Origin: CAZEIW01 sp964512305
GTDB taxonomy: Bacteria > Pseudomonadota > Gammaproteobacteria > Burkholderiales > Burkholderiaceae_F
NCBI GenBank assembly: GCA_964512305.1
Contig: CAZEIW010000155.1
Span: 1 to 9,208, forward strand
Length of the DNA stretch: 9,208 nt
Direction: 5' to 3'
Positions 1 to 5,628 of the stretch are shown here, piece after piece. How positions within the stretch are numbered: position 1 is the stretch's first letter; every line of letters starts with the position of its first letter. The notes under the pieces are model-generated. The model was not told the origin of the DNA, did no database searches, and saw nothing but the letters and a program-made list of their open reading frames with translations. Both the position numbers and the translations under genes were made by a program.

Positions 1-205
1 CGGCGGCGGCACACGGACCATGAACCGCGTGCCAGCAAGAATGACGCCCGTGAATGCCGCGGGGGGTGCTCGAGGGGGGGCGCAGCCACCCCTCGAAGCC
101 GATCCTCCCGCTTTTCGGTTCCGAGGCTGCAGGCGCCAAACGACCTGTTCCGCCGCCCTTCGAAGCTACGGTTCATGGAGAGGGGCCGGGGGTGAGGGTT
201 GGCAA
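1..205. other. Non-coding stretch downstream of the permease operon
   Basis: I see no gene here that can be supported. Short open frames exist but have no ribosome binding site and no family resemblance. The stretch holds G runs at 61-66 and 74-80 and an inverted repeat: arm TCGAGGGG at 70-77 pairs perfectly with CCCCTCGA at 89-96 across an 11-base loop. Lying about 110 bp beyond the permease stop codon on the minus strand, it could help end that transcript, but no T tract follows it, so calling it an intrinsic terminator would be weak. The ABC ATPase genes that often follow such permeases do not begin in this stretch. Confidence 0.5.
175..202 (+). repeat. REP-like GAGGG..GTGAGGGT repeat, copy 1
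   Basis: The sequence GGAGAGGGGCCGGGGGTGAG followed by GGTTGG resembles the right arm of a short interspersed repeat that I recall from many proteobacterial genomes (a CTCCC..GGGAG palindrome followed by AGGG..GGGGTGAGGG). A related copy occurs at 5426-5446. It sits four bases beyond the permease stop codon, a typical place for REP-type elements. The resemblance is from memory; only the similarity between the two copies is seen directly. Confidence 0.35.
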
Positions 206-1270
206 TCACCGCTGCTGGCGCGGATCGAGCGCCTCGCTCAGCGCGTCGGTCAGCATCGCGAACGCGCACACGAACACTGCCATGGGCACGCCCGCGGCCA
301 CGAGCTGCCACCACCGGCCGGCCAGGATCTCGTTCTGGGACTCGGCGATCATCGTGCCCCAGGAGACCTGGTCGGGCGCGACGCCGAAGCCGAGGAACGA
401 GAGGATCACCTCGGCCTTGATGAAGGCGATCACCAGCAGCGACAGACGCACCAGGATCACGTGGGCGACGTTGGGAAGGATGTGGTGCACGATCCGGCCT
501 CCGTGGCCGACCCCGATCGCCTGCGCGGCCAGCACGTAGGGCCGCACGCGCTGGCGTAGATACTCGGCCCGCACGATCCGGTAAAGGCCGGTCCACCCGG
601 ACAGGCCGAGGATGACGACCACCGTGGCGACGCCGCGCGACAGGACCGCGGCCAGCGCGAAGATCAGCAGCAGCGCGGGGATCGCTTCGAACACGTTGTA
701 GAGCCACTCGAGCGCGTCGTCGACGCGCCCGCCGAAGTAGCCGGCGAGCGCTCCGAGCAGCGTGCCAAGCGCGGTCGCCACCAGCGCGCCGACCACACCG
801 ACGAAGATCGAGACCTTGCCGCCCTGCAAGGTCTTGGCGACGATGTCGTGTCCCCAGCGGTCGGCGCCGAAGGGCAGCGCCGCCAGCCGCCGCCGCGCGA
901 CCGGAATCGAATCCGTGCCGCCCGGCCGGGCGGTCTGCCACTCGGCCTGCCGCGCGGCAAGCGGGTCGACGTCGCGGATGTCGGCGCGCTCGCCAGCAGG
1001 CGGCGGCGCCGGCGCGTCGGCGGCGGCCGTAACGCCGCTCCCCGGCGCCGATCCGAGAAAGACGGGCGGCGCGTAGGGAACGCCAACCTCGCTCTGCCAG
1101 TCGCGCGCGACCAGGCCGGCGGCGACCGCCACCTCGAGCAGGGCAAAGCACGCGACGACCGCGGCGCACGTGACGGCCAGCCGATCGCGCAGCAGGCGCC
1201 TTGCGATCTCTCCCCAGGGCCCGGGCCGGCCCGCGGCGGGCATGGTCACCGGAATCTGCCGCGCCGTCAT
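206..1270 (-). CDS. Peptide-type ABC transporter permease, DppC/OppC family
   Basis: This 354-residue inner-membrane protein is the second permease of an oligopeptide/dipeptide-type ABC importer. Residues 31-54 form an N-terminal membrane segment. The motif PFGADRWGHDIVAKTL at 133-148 is the family's PLGTDxxGRD signature, and hydrophobic segments follow near 153-178, 193-213, 216-230, 270-296 and 321-342. The cytoplasmic EAA loop that docks the ATPase is at about 244-268 (YVLAAQAIGVG through HHILPN). The start is the ATG overlapping the preceding permease's stop as ATGA; there is no strong ribosome binding site of its own, so translational coupling is likely. The open frame continues upstream of this ATG, but that part overlaps the partner gene and lacks family similarity. 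The periplasmic stretch at 55-132 is long and rich in Pro and Ala. The substrate could be peptides, or a siderophore, heme or opine; the sequence does not decide. Confidence 0.93.
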   Translation of the reverse strand: MTARQIPVTMPAAGRPGPWGEIARRLLRDRLAVTCAAVVACFALLEVAVAAGLVARDWQSEVGVPYAPPVFLGSAPGSGVTAAADAPAPPPAGERADIRDVDPLAARQAEWQTARPGGTDSIPVARRRLAALPFGADRWGHDIVAKTLQGGKVSIFVGVVGALVATALGTLLGALAGYFGGRVDDALEWLYNVFEAIPALLLIFALAAVLSRGVATVVVILGLSGWTGLYRIVRAEYLRQRVRPYVLAAQAIGVGHGGRIVHHILPNVAHVILVRLSLLVIAFIKAEVILSFLGFGVAPDQVSWGTMIAESQNEILAGRWWQLVAAGVPMAVFVCAFAMLTDALSEALDPRQQR

Positions 1271-2205
1271 TCGAGCCGCACGCGCGGGTCGGCGTAGCGC
1301 AATGCGACGTCGACCGCGAGGTTGATCGCCATCGTCAGCGCGGCGAGATAGACGACCGACGCCTTGATCAGCGGAAAATCGCCGCGGTTGACCGCGGTGA
1401 CCAGCTCGCGTCCGATCCCCGGGATCGAGAAGAACACCTCGAGCAGGAACGAGCCGACGAACACGCCCGGCAGCGCCAGCGAGACGTACGCGAGCATCGG
1501 CGCGAGCGCGTTGCGCAGTACGTGGACCAGCAGCACGCGCGCCTCGCGCGCGCCCTTGGCGCGGGCGGTCCGGACATAGTCGTTGACGTACTCGTCGAGC
1601 ATCCAGCTGCGGAACGTGCGCAAGGTCGGCGCGACCCCCACCAGCACCGCCAGCGCGATCGGCAGCGGCGCGTAACGCGCGAGATTCGTCGCCAGGCTGT
1701 CGCTCCAGCCCTGCACCGGAAACCACCCGAACCGGTAGGCGAACAGCCACTGGAACACGATCACGACGATCAGGAAGGACACGGACATGGCGGCGTTGCA
1801 TGTCAGCAGCACGGCGCGGTCGGTCAGCGACCCGCGCACGGCCACGACCGCCACCGCGAGCAACGTGCTGATCGAGAGCTCCAGCAGCAGGATCGGGATC
1901 ATGATCGTGAGCGACGCGGGCAGGCGGGTCGCAAAGATGTGGGCGACGTCTTCACCCGAGGACCAGCTGCGGCCGAAATCGAAGGTGACGATCTGGCGCA
2001 CGAAGATGCCGAGCTGCACGAGAGCGGGGCGATCGAGGCCGAGCTGCTCGCGGATCAGTGCGATGCGGTCCGGCGACGCGTTCTGGCCGGCCAGCAGCTG
2101 GACCGGGTCGGGCCCGACCCAGTGGAACAAGACGAACACGAGCAGGACGACACCGGCCAGTGTCGGCACCATTTGCAGCACGCGCCGCCCGACGTACTGG
2201 CCCAC
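1267..2205 (-). CDS. Peptide-type ABC transporter permease, DppB/OppB family
   Basis: This 312-residue inner-membrane protein is the first permease subunit of the importer. It has the family's opening (GQYVGRRVLQMVPTLAGVV with a membrane segment at 12-29), periplasmic DPVQLLAGQNASPDRIALIR at 33-52, hydrophobic segments near 98-122, 133-155, 180-195, 238-258 and 281-303, the ATPase-docking EAA loop at 210-233 (YVRTARAKGA to HVLRN), and the late FFSIPGIGRELV motif at 258-269. I chose the GTG at 2205 because GGAGGT lies five bases before it and residue 2 begins the normal family N-terminus. The frame stays open to 2526, but that extension crosses the divergent promoter region and looks non-coding. 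The gene overlaps the next permease by four bases and is divergent from the binding-protein gene 142 bp away. Family assignment is firm; the substrate is unknown. Confidence 0.94.
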   Translation of the reverse strand: MGQYVGRRVLQMVPTLAGVVLLVFVLFHWVGPDPVQLLAGQNASPDRIALIREQLGLDRPALVQLGIFVRQIVTFDFGRSWSSGEDVAHIFATRLPASLTIMIPILLLELSISTLLAVAVVAVRGSLTDRAVLLTCNAAMSVSFLIVVIVFQWLFAYRFGWFPVQGWSDSLATNLARYAPLPIALAVLVGVAPTLRTFRSWMLDEYVNDYVRTARAKGAREARVLLVHVLRNALAPMLAYVSLALPGVFVGSFLLEVFFSIPGIGRELVTAVNRGDFPLIKASVVYLAALTMAINLAVDVALRYADPRVRLE

Positions 2206-2210
2206 GCCCG

Positions 2211-2216
2211 ACCTCC
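2211..2216 (-). promoter_or_regulatory. Ribosome binding site deciding the permease GTG start
   Basis: On the minus strand this reads GGAGGT, a near-perfect Shine-Dalgarno sequence, five bases before the GTG at 2205. It rules in a GTG start over the longer open frame that runs back to 2526. Confidence 0.8.
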
Positions 2217-2263
2217 GGTCCGCCGGAGCAGGCCCTGCCCCGCGCGTCAGGTGAAATGTCGCC

Positions 2264-2292
2264 TTGACCGCCAGTTGCTTGCCTATGAGAAT
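2264..2292 (+). promoter_or_regulatory. Candidate sigma-70 promoter for the binding-protein operon
   Basis: TTGACC (2264-2269) matches the -35 consensus at five of six positions. It is followed after exactly 17 bases by GAGAAT (2287-2292), which matches the -10 consensus at four of six. Transcription would start near 2299-2300, leaving a leader of about 48 bases before the ATG at 2348. The stretch is markedly more AT-rich than its surroundings. This is a pattern match only. Confidence 0.35.
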
Positions 2293-2300
2293 AAGTATCG
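2286..2300. promoter_or_regulatory. Candidate Fur box in the divergent intergenic region
   Basis: TGAGAATAAGTATCG fits the 7-1-7 Fur consensus TGATAATnATTATCA at 11 of 14 informative positions. The left half-site TGAGAAT is a frequent natural variant. It overlaps the candidate -10 element and lies between the divergent permease and binding-protein genes, where one iron-bound repressor could control both directions. If real, the importer would be iron-regulated, pointing towards heme or siderophore uptake over general peptide nutrition. The evidence is sequence similarity plus position. Confidence 0.4.
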
Positions 2301-2337
2301 GGCAGGCAGGGGCGCAAGCGGAATCTGCGTCCGCTGT

Positions 2338-2343
2338 GGGAGG
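2338..2343 (+). promoter_or_regulatory. Ribosome binding site deciding the binding-protein start
   Basis: GGGAGG lies four bases before the ATG at 2348. The upstream in-frame ATGs at 2264 and 2285 have no such site, and they would place a hydrophilic extension in front of the signal peptide. Confidence 0.65.
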
Positions 2344-2347
2344 CGCG

Positions 2348-4114
2348 ATGCGATCGGCAGGCAGTGCCGGCGTTCGGTGGGCGTTGGCCGCGGCTTTTTC
2401 GCTCGCCGCCGTCGCGGCGCCGGCGCTGGAGCGGCCGCTTCGCGTCGCGCTGCGGGAGTCCGAGCCGACGTTCGACCCGGCGACGCTCGACAGCGCCGAG
2501 TCGGCGTGGCTGATTGCCCAGATCATGCAGCCGCCGCTGCGTTACGACTCGCTATCGCGGCCGCGCAAGCTGCGGCTGCAGACCGCGGCGGCCATGCCGG
2601 AGGTCTCCGCCGACCGGCTCAACGTGACGATCAGGCTGCGGCCGGGGATCCGGTTCGCCGACGACCCGGCATTCGGCGGCAAGGCGCGCGAGCTGACCGC
2701 GGCCGACTACGTCTACACGCTGAAGCGGCACGCCGATCCGGCGGTGCGGTCGACGCAGGAGCACTACGTGCGCGACACGCTGGCCGGTTTCGACGCCGCG
2801 TATCGCGAGGCGCTCAAGACCCGGCGCTTCGACTACGACAGGCCTCTCGAAGGCGCCAGGGCGGTCGACCGCTACACGCTGCAGCTCACGCTGACCCACC
2901 CGGTCGACATCACGCACCAGTTCGCCAATTGCGTGCTGCTTTGCGCGCTCGCGCGCGAGGTGGTCGCGAAGTACGGCGACCGGATTGCCGAGCATCCGGT
3001 CGGAACCGGCCCCTACCGCCTCGCCGAATGGCGGCGCGGGAGCCGCGTCGTCCTCGAGCGCAACCCGAATTTCGGACCGGAGCGCTATGACGAGCGTCCC
3101 GAGCCGGGCGACCGCGCGGCAGAGGCGACGGCGGAGCGCCTGCGCGGGCGCGAGCTGCCGCTGGTGTCGCGGGTCGAACTCAGTGTCATCACAGAATCGC
3201 AGCCGCGCTGGCTCGCCTTCGAAAACAGCGAGATCGATTTCCTGTTCCTGCCGGGCCAGCTGATACCCAATGCGATCGTCGACGGCCATCTTCGCCCCGA
3301 GCTGCAGCAGCGCGGCATCACGCTCGATCAGGCGGTGGAGTCGGCGTGTGTGTACTTCGCCGAGTTCAACATGGACGATTCCGTCGTCGGCGGGTACACG
3401 CCCGAGAAGGTCGCGCTGCGGCGCGCGATCGCGCTGGCGCTGAACGTCGACGACGAGATCCGGGTGATGTCCAGCGGCACGTCGCGCAAGCCCGTGGCGG
3501 TGGCCTCGCCGACGGCGATCGGCGTCGATCCGGCGGCGCATGTGCTGGCGCCGGAATACGACCCTGCCAAGGCGCGCGCGATGCTCGACGCTTACGGCTA
3601 CAAGGTCAACGGCGACGGCTGGCGCGTCCGGCCGGATGGCGGCCCGCTGACGATCGAGCTGCTGTCGTTTTCCGTCGAGCGGTACCGCGCGCTCGACGAG
3701 CTCTGGATGCGGGACCTCAAGGCGATCGGACTCAAGGTCGACGTGATCAAGGGCGAGGCCGACGCGGTGTTCCGGCGCCTGCGCGCGGGCACGTTCATGG
3801 TCGACAACAGCGGTTTCTGTGCCGGCTTCGTCGGCGTGTATCACTACCTGTTCCTGGCCTCGAAGTCGCTCGGCGGATTCAACTCCGCCCGCTTCCATCT
3901 GCCGCAGTACGACGCACTGTTCGAGCGCGCCGAGGCGCTGCCCCCTGGCCCGGAGCAGGCGCGCCTGATGCAGGAGATGGACAAGCTCGTCGCCGCCTAC
4001 GCGCCGCGGGTGATGGCGCCCAACCCGGTGATCTTCGCGCTGGCGCACAAGGGCGTGCTCGGATTGCGTGCCGACTCCGATTTTCCGGCGCTGGCGCGGA
4101 TCGGGTTCGAATGA
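2348..4114 (+). CDS. Periplasmic solute-binding protein, ABC importer family 5 (SBP_bac_5)
   Basis: This 588-residue secreted receptor captures substrate in the periplasm and delivers it to the divergent permease pair. Residues 1-26 form a signal peptide: basic start, hydrophobic core WALAAAFSLAAVAA, and a likely signal peptidase I cut after Ala-Pro-Ala at 24-26. No lipobox cysteine is seen. The mature protein shows the family landmarks: LNVTIRLRPGIRF (91-103), ELTAADYVYTLKR (115-127), HPVGTGPYRLAEW (216-228) and RNPNF (238-242). The length suits the larger members of the family (DppA about 535, YejA about 600). Two internal cysteines (194 and 199) and others later could form disulphides. The start is set by GGGAGG and by the signal peptide. 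The OsmC-family gene follows after 20 bp, so the two are probably co-transcribed. The substrate class (peptide, heme, siderophore) cannot be told from sequence alone; the candidate Fur box upstream favours an iron-related ligand. Confidence 0.92.
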   Translation: MRSAGSAGVRWALAAAFSLAAVAAPALERPLRVALRESEPTFDPATLDSAESAWLIAQIMQPPLRYDSLSRPRKLRLQTAAAMPEVSADRLNVTIRLRPGIRFADDPAFGGKARELTAADYVYTLKRHADPAVRSTQEHYVRDTLAGFDAAYREALKTRRFDYDRPLEGARAVDRYTLQLTLTHPVDITHQFANCVLLCALAREVVAKYGDRIAEHPVGTGPYRLAEWRRGSRVVLERNPNFGPERYDERPEPGDRAAEATAERLRGRELPLVSRVELSVITESQPRWLAFENSEIDFLFLPGQLIPNAIVDGHLRPELQQRGITLDQAVESACVYFAEFNMDDSVVGGYTPEKVALRRAIALALNVDDEIRVMSSGTSRKPVAVASPTAIGVDPAAHVLAPEYDPAKARAMLDAYGYKVNGDGWRVRPDGGPLTIELLSFSVERYRALDELWMRDLKAIGLKVDVIKGEADAVFRRLRAGTFMVDNSGFCAGFVGVYHYLFLASKSLGGFNSARFHLPQYDALFERAEALPPGPEQARLMQEMDKLVAAYAPRVMAPNPVIFALAHKGVLGLRADSDFPALARIGFE

Positions 4115-4134
4115 GTCGGTAGAGGAGCCAGCGC

Positions 4135-4656
4135 ATGAAGGCGGAAGACCTGCGGTCGTTGCAAGCGCCTTTCAAGGAACGGTACCGCAACGATCCGCAA
4201 GCGGCGTCGATCACCCTGCGCGCGGAGGGCCGGCTCGGCGAGGGCGTCAGCTGCAAGGTCGAAACCGGAAAAGCGCTTGCGGTCGCCGGCCTGCATCCGG
4301 CCACCGGCGGCACCGGGACGCAGGCGTGCTCGGGCGACATGCTGCTCGAAGCGCTGGTCGCGTGCGCGGGCGTGACGCTCAACTCGGTGGCGACGGCTCT
4401 CGGCATCGAGCTGCGCGACGCGACGATCGAAGCCGAAGGAGACCTCGACTTTCGCGGCACGCTGGGCGTGTCGAAGGAAACGAGGGTCGGCTTCGAGCGG
4501 ATCCGGCTGCGATTCGCACTCGATACCGACGCGTCGGAGGAACAGGTGGCGACGCTGCTTCGACTGACCGAGCGCTACTGCGTCGTGTACCAGACCCTGA
4601 TCAACCCGCCGCCGATCGCACTTTCGAAGGTGGTTCGACGCCGATCGGAAGGTTGA
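4135..4656 (+). CDS. OsmC/Ohr-family peroxide-detoxifying protein
   Basis: This 173-residue cytoplasmic protein belongs to the OsmC/Ohr family, thiol-dependent peroxidases that reduce organic hydroperoxides with a pair of reactive cysteines. The first falls at Cys77 in GDMLLEALVACAGVTLNSVA (67-86), matching the family's central-helix cysteine. The second is Cys149 in LLRLTERYCVVYQTL (141-155), matching the second family cysteine. Cys40 and Cys65 are extra. Activity is inferred from the family; several OsmC relatives have no proven substrate. AGAGGAG at 4121-4127, seven bases before the ATG, supports the start. The gene starts 20 bp after the binding-protein gene and is probably in its operon. 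Pairing a possible iron-linked importer with a peroxide defence gene makes sense but is inference. Confidence 0.88.
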   Translation: MKAEDLRSLQAPFKERYRNDPQAASITLRAEGRLGEGVSCKVETGKALAVAGLHPATGGTGTQACSGDMLLEALVACAGVTLNSVATALGIELRDATIEAEGDLDFRGTLGVSKETRVGFERIRLRFALDTDASEEQVATLLRLTERYCVVYQTLINPPPIALSKVVRRRSEG

Positions 4657-4728
4657 AACGGCAATCGCTTCGCGCGCCGATCGTGCGCGCCAGAGTCGTG
4701 TGATGCACCGGTCGTTGCTGAGACAACC

Positions 4729-4755
4729 TTAAGTCTTAATGCTCTGACCCCGAGC
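4729..4755. repeat. TTAAGTCTTAA palindrome plus GCTCTGACCCC motif
   Basis: TTAAGTCTTAA (4729-4739) is a palindrome around one central T. It is followed by GCTCTGACCCC (4741-4751), and GCTC pairs with GAGC at 4752-4755. On the minus strand this reads GGGGTCAGAGC next to an AT-rich stretch. I recall that motif as a recurrent repeat around REP-associated tyrosine transposases (RAYT, IS200-like) in GC-rich proteobacteria. No transposase gene is present here, so at most this is a solo repeat. The link to RAYTs is from memory. Confidence 0.3.
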
Positions 4756-4760
4756 AAATA

Positions 4761-4816
4761 CATGGGGCGGACGTACCGCTCATCCGTTAGTGCGATGCCC
4801 CATGGTATGCCCCATG
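4761..4816. repeat. Tandem ATGCCCCATG direct repeats with inverted partner
   Basis: ATGCCCCATG occurs twice, at 4795-4804 and 4807-4816, separated by two bases. The complement of its GCCCCATG part, CATGGGGC, occurs at 4761-4768, making an inverted repeat with either copy. Two close direct copies plus an inverted copy are typical of protein-binding or recombination sites, but the sequence gives no protein for it. The repeats themselves are exact and seen directly. Confidence 0.6.
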
Positions 4817-4882
4817 ACGCATACTCGAAGCGACTTGCACGAAAACACGCGAGCGAAATAACACGGGGCCGGCAAGTCGCGA

Positions 4883-4914
4883 GGGTGGGGGGTGGAGTGG
4901 GGGTCGGGCGCGGG
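4883..4914 (+). other. Potential G-quadruplex G tract
   Basis: Five runs of three or more G (4883-4885, 4887-4892, 4899-4903, 4906-4908, 4912-4914) are separated by loops of one, six, two and three bases, which satisfies the classical G3+N1-7 rule. It is on the coding strand about 130 bp before the small ORF. In a very GC-rich genome such tracts can arise by chance. Confidence 0.5.
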
Positions 4915-4946
4915 CGCGACGCAGGTGCGGAGCGGCCGGCCTGGAT

Positions 4947-4969
4947 CGAAGCGGCGGCTCGCCGCTTCG
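4947..4969. other. Perfect 10-bp hairpin with three-base loop
   Basis: CGAAGCGGCG (4947-4956) pairs perfectly with CGCCGCTTCG (4960-4969) around GCT. No T run follows on either strand, so an intrinsic terminator is unlikely. It lies about 77 bp upstream of the small ORF and could be a leader structure or protein site. Confidence 0.45.
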
Positions 4970-5046
4970 CGTGGATGCAGGGCGCGGGATTCATGCGCAG
5001 GATTCAACCGCAAACGGCGGTCAAGCGCGCTTCCCAGGAAGAGCGC

Positions 5047-5343
5047 GTGCAGCGAGTCGATGGCGACACGCGGATGAGAAAGCTCACCTCGTCGGTGCTT
5101 CGCAATGCGCTGCGCGAGGACCCGGGCGACGTGAAGTCGTTCCGCCGCGTGCTGTATCAGCCGGCGGTCACGGTCGACCCGAACGATCCGAACAAGACCG
5201 TCGAGGCCTTCGTGCGCGTGACGCTGGAGGTCGCGTTCCTGGCGGTGCGGCCCGCGCCCGCGGGAGAACCGGCGGAGCCTTCGACGTCGGCATCGGTCGA
5301 TCACCTGGAGTTGTACCGGCGTCGGCGGCTCTCCGCTGCTTGA
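5047..5343 (+). CDS. Small hypothetical protein of unknown function
   Basis: I do not recognise this 98-residue protein. Coding is supported by strong G/C at third codon positions from about 5074 to the stop, and by an ordered sequence with a basic, helical-looking start (RKLTSSVLRNALRED), a middle with alternating hydrophobic residues (KTVEAFVRVTLEVAFLAVRP) suggesting beta strands, and an acidic/Ser-rich then basic tail ending YRRRRLSAA. I chose GTG at 5047 because AGGAAGAG (5036-5043) sits before it with good spacing. The ATG at 5074, giving 89 residues, is an alternative without a ribosome binding site. The frame opens back to 4762, but that part has no coding bias. No signal peptide or membrane segment is evident. 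It precedes the HD-domain gene by 285 bp on the same strand; a functional link is only positional. Confidence 0.5.
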   Translation: MQRVDGDTRMRKLTSSVLRNALREDPGDVKSFRRVLYQPAVTVDPNDPNKTVEAFVRVTLEVAFLAVRPAPAGEPAEPSTSASVDHLELYRRRRLSAA

Positions 5344-5425
5344 TCGCGCTTCTGGCGCCGCGCGCCGGCACCGCCATCCCGACCAGGAATCTGCGCGGCA
5401 AGCGGCGAGTTGCCCGGGCCCGCGC

Positions 5426-5446
5426 TGGAGGGTCGGAGTGAGGGTC
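5426..5446 (+). repeat. REP-like GGAGGGTCGGAGTGAGGGT repeat, copy 2
   Basis: This is a diverged, slightly shorter relative of the sequence at 175-202, sharing the order GGAG, GGxCGG, GTGAGGGT. It lies about 17 bases before a CTCCCGC..GCGGGAG palindrome, the other half of the interspersed repeat type I recall from proteobacteria. Similarity between the two window copies is seen; membership of a genome-wide family is inferred. Confidence 0.35.
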
Positions 5447-5463
5447 CACCCCGGGGCCCCGCC

Positions 5464-5490
5464 TGCTCCCGCACTTGCGGGAGCAAGTGC
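5464..5490 (+). promoter_or_regulatory. Two overlapping, mutually exclusive hairpins
   Basis: Hairpin A pairs TGCTCCCGCA (5464-5473) with TGCGGGAGCA (5476-5485) around CT: ten perfect pairs. Hairpin B pairs GCACTTGC (5471-5478) with GCAAGTGC (5483-5490) around the loop GGGA: eight perfect pairs. They share bases 5471-5485, so only one can form at a time. A GCAAAATCC sequence follows. The position, 139 bp before the HD-domain ATG, would allow a leader switch, but the two-base loop of A suggests it may instead be a DNA palindrome of a REP-type repeat. Confidence 0.45.
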
Positions 5491-5628
5491 AGCAAAATCC
5501 GGCCGAAATTAAGGGCGTACGTCCTGCGACGGCCTCCGAACCGCTCTCGCGGACGTTGCATAAGCGCCTTGCTCCGCCAGGGCGACCTCCCCAGCCTGCC
5601 GGCTCGACTTGTCGCGATCGTTCAACCC

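Larger units (their letters stand above)
4657..5046. other. 390-bp non-coding, repeat-rich gap
   Basis: The open frames crossing this stretch lack the strong third-position G/C bias of their neighbours and show no recognisable family, so I call it non-coding. From left to right it holds an imperfect GC palindrome with arms GCGCGC at 4672-4677 and 4685-4690 and no T tract, an AT-rich patch around 4728-4740, a CTCTGACCCC motif, direct and inverted copies of GCCCCATG, a G-quadruplex-type G tract and a perfect hairpin, each listed separately where useful. The base composition around 4725-4860 is noticeably less GC-rich than the flanks, which fits a mobile-element remnant or integration scar. Confidence 0.55.

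Noticed and set aside
1201..3090. Plus-strand open frame of 629 residues across the permease genes and the promoter region
   Set aside because: It is extremely rich in Arg, Gln, Asp and His with no domain resemblance, and it crosses two clearly real genes and the divergent control region.
2552..4048. Long minus-strand open frame (498 residues) antisense to the binding-protein gene
   Set aside because: It is a GC-rich shadow: Arg/Asp/His-rich, no family motifs, and the plus-strand frame has a signal peptide, family motifs and a ribosome site.
4672..4690. GCGCGC inverted repeat as an intrinsic terminator after the OsmC gene
   Set aside because: The palindrome is imperfect in the middle and no T run follows; alternating GC is common in this genome.
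4575..4994. Minus-strand frame of 139 residues that might be a remnant of an integrase or transposase
   Set aside because: I could not find any recombinase motif in it, and it overlaps the OsmC gene end; only the DNA repeats inside it are kept as observations.
4985..5015. Possible tRNA T-arm (GGATTCAACC on plus, GGTTGAATCC on minus)
   Set aside because: The loop does not fit the TTC consensus, and no acceptor, D-arm or anticodon arm could be placed around it.
4762..5046. N-terminal extension of the small hypothetical protein back to the ATG at 4762
   Set aside because: The codons lack third-position G/C bias, the segment covers repeats and the G tract, and no ribosome site precedes the ATG.
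4657..5628. CRISPR array accompanying the Cas3-like HD protein
   Set aside because: There are no regularly spaced repeats of about 28-37 bases anywhere in the window; the only close direct repeat is a 10-mer pair two bases apart.
5410..5628. Upstream extension of the HD protein from the ATG at 5410
   Set aside because: It would translate the REP-like repeat and hairpins, and gives a Pro/Arg/Cys-rich sequence unlike an HD-protein N-terminus.
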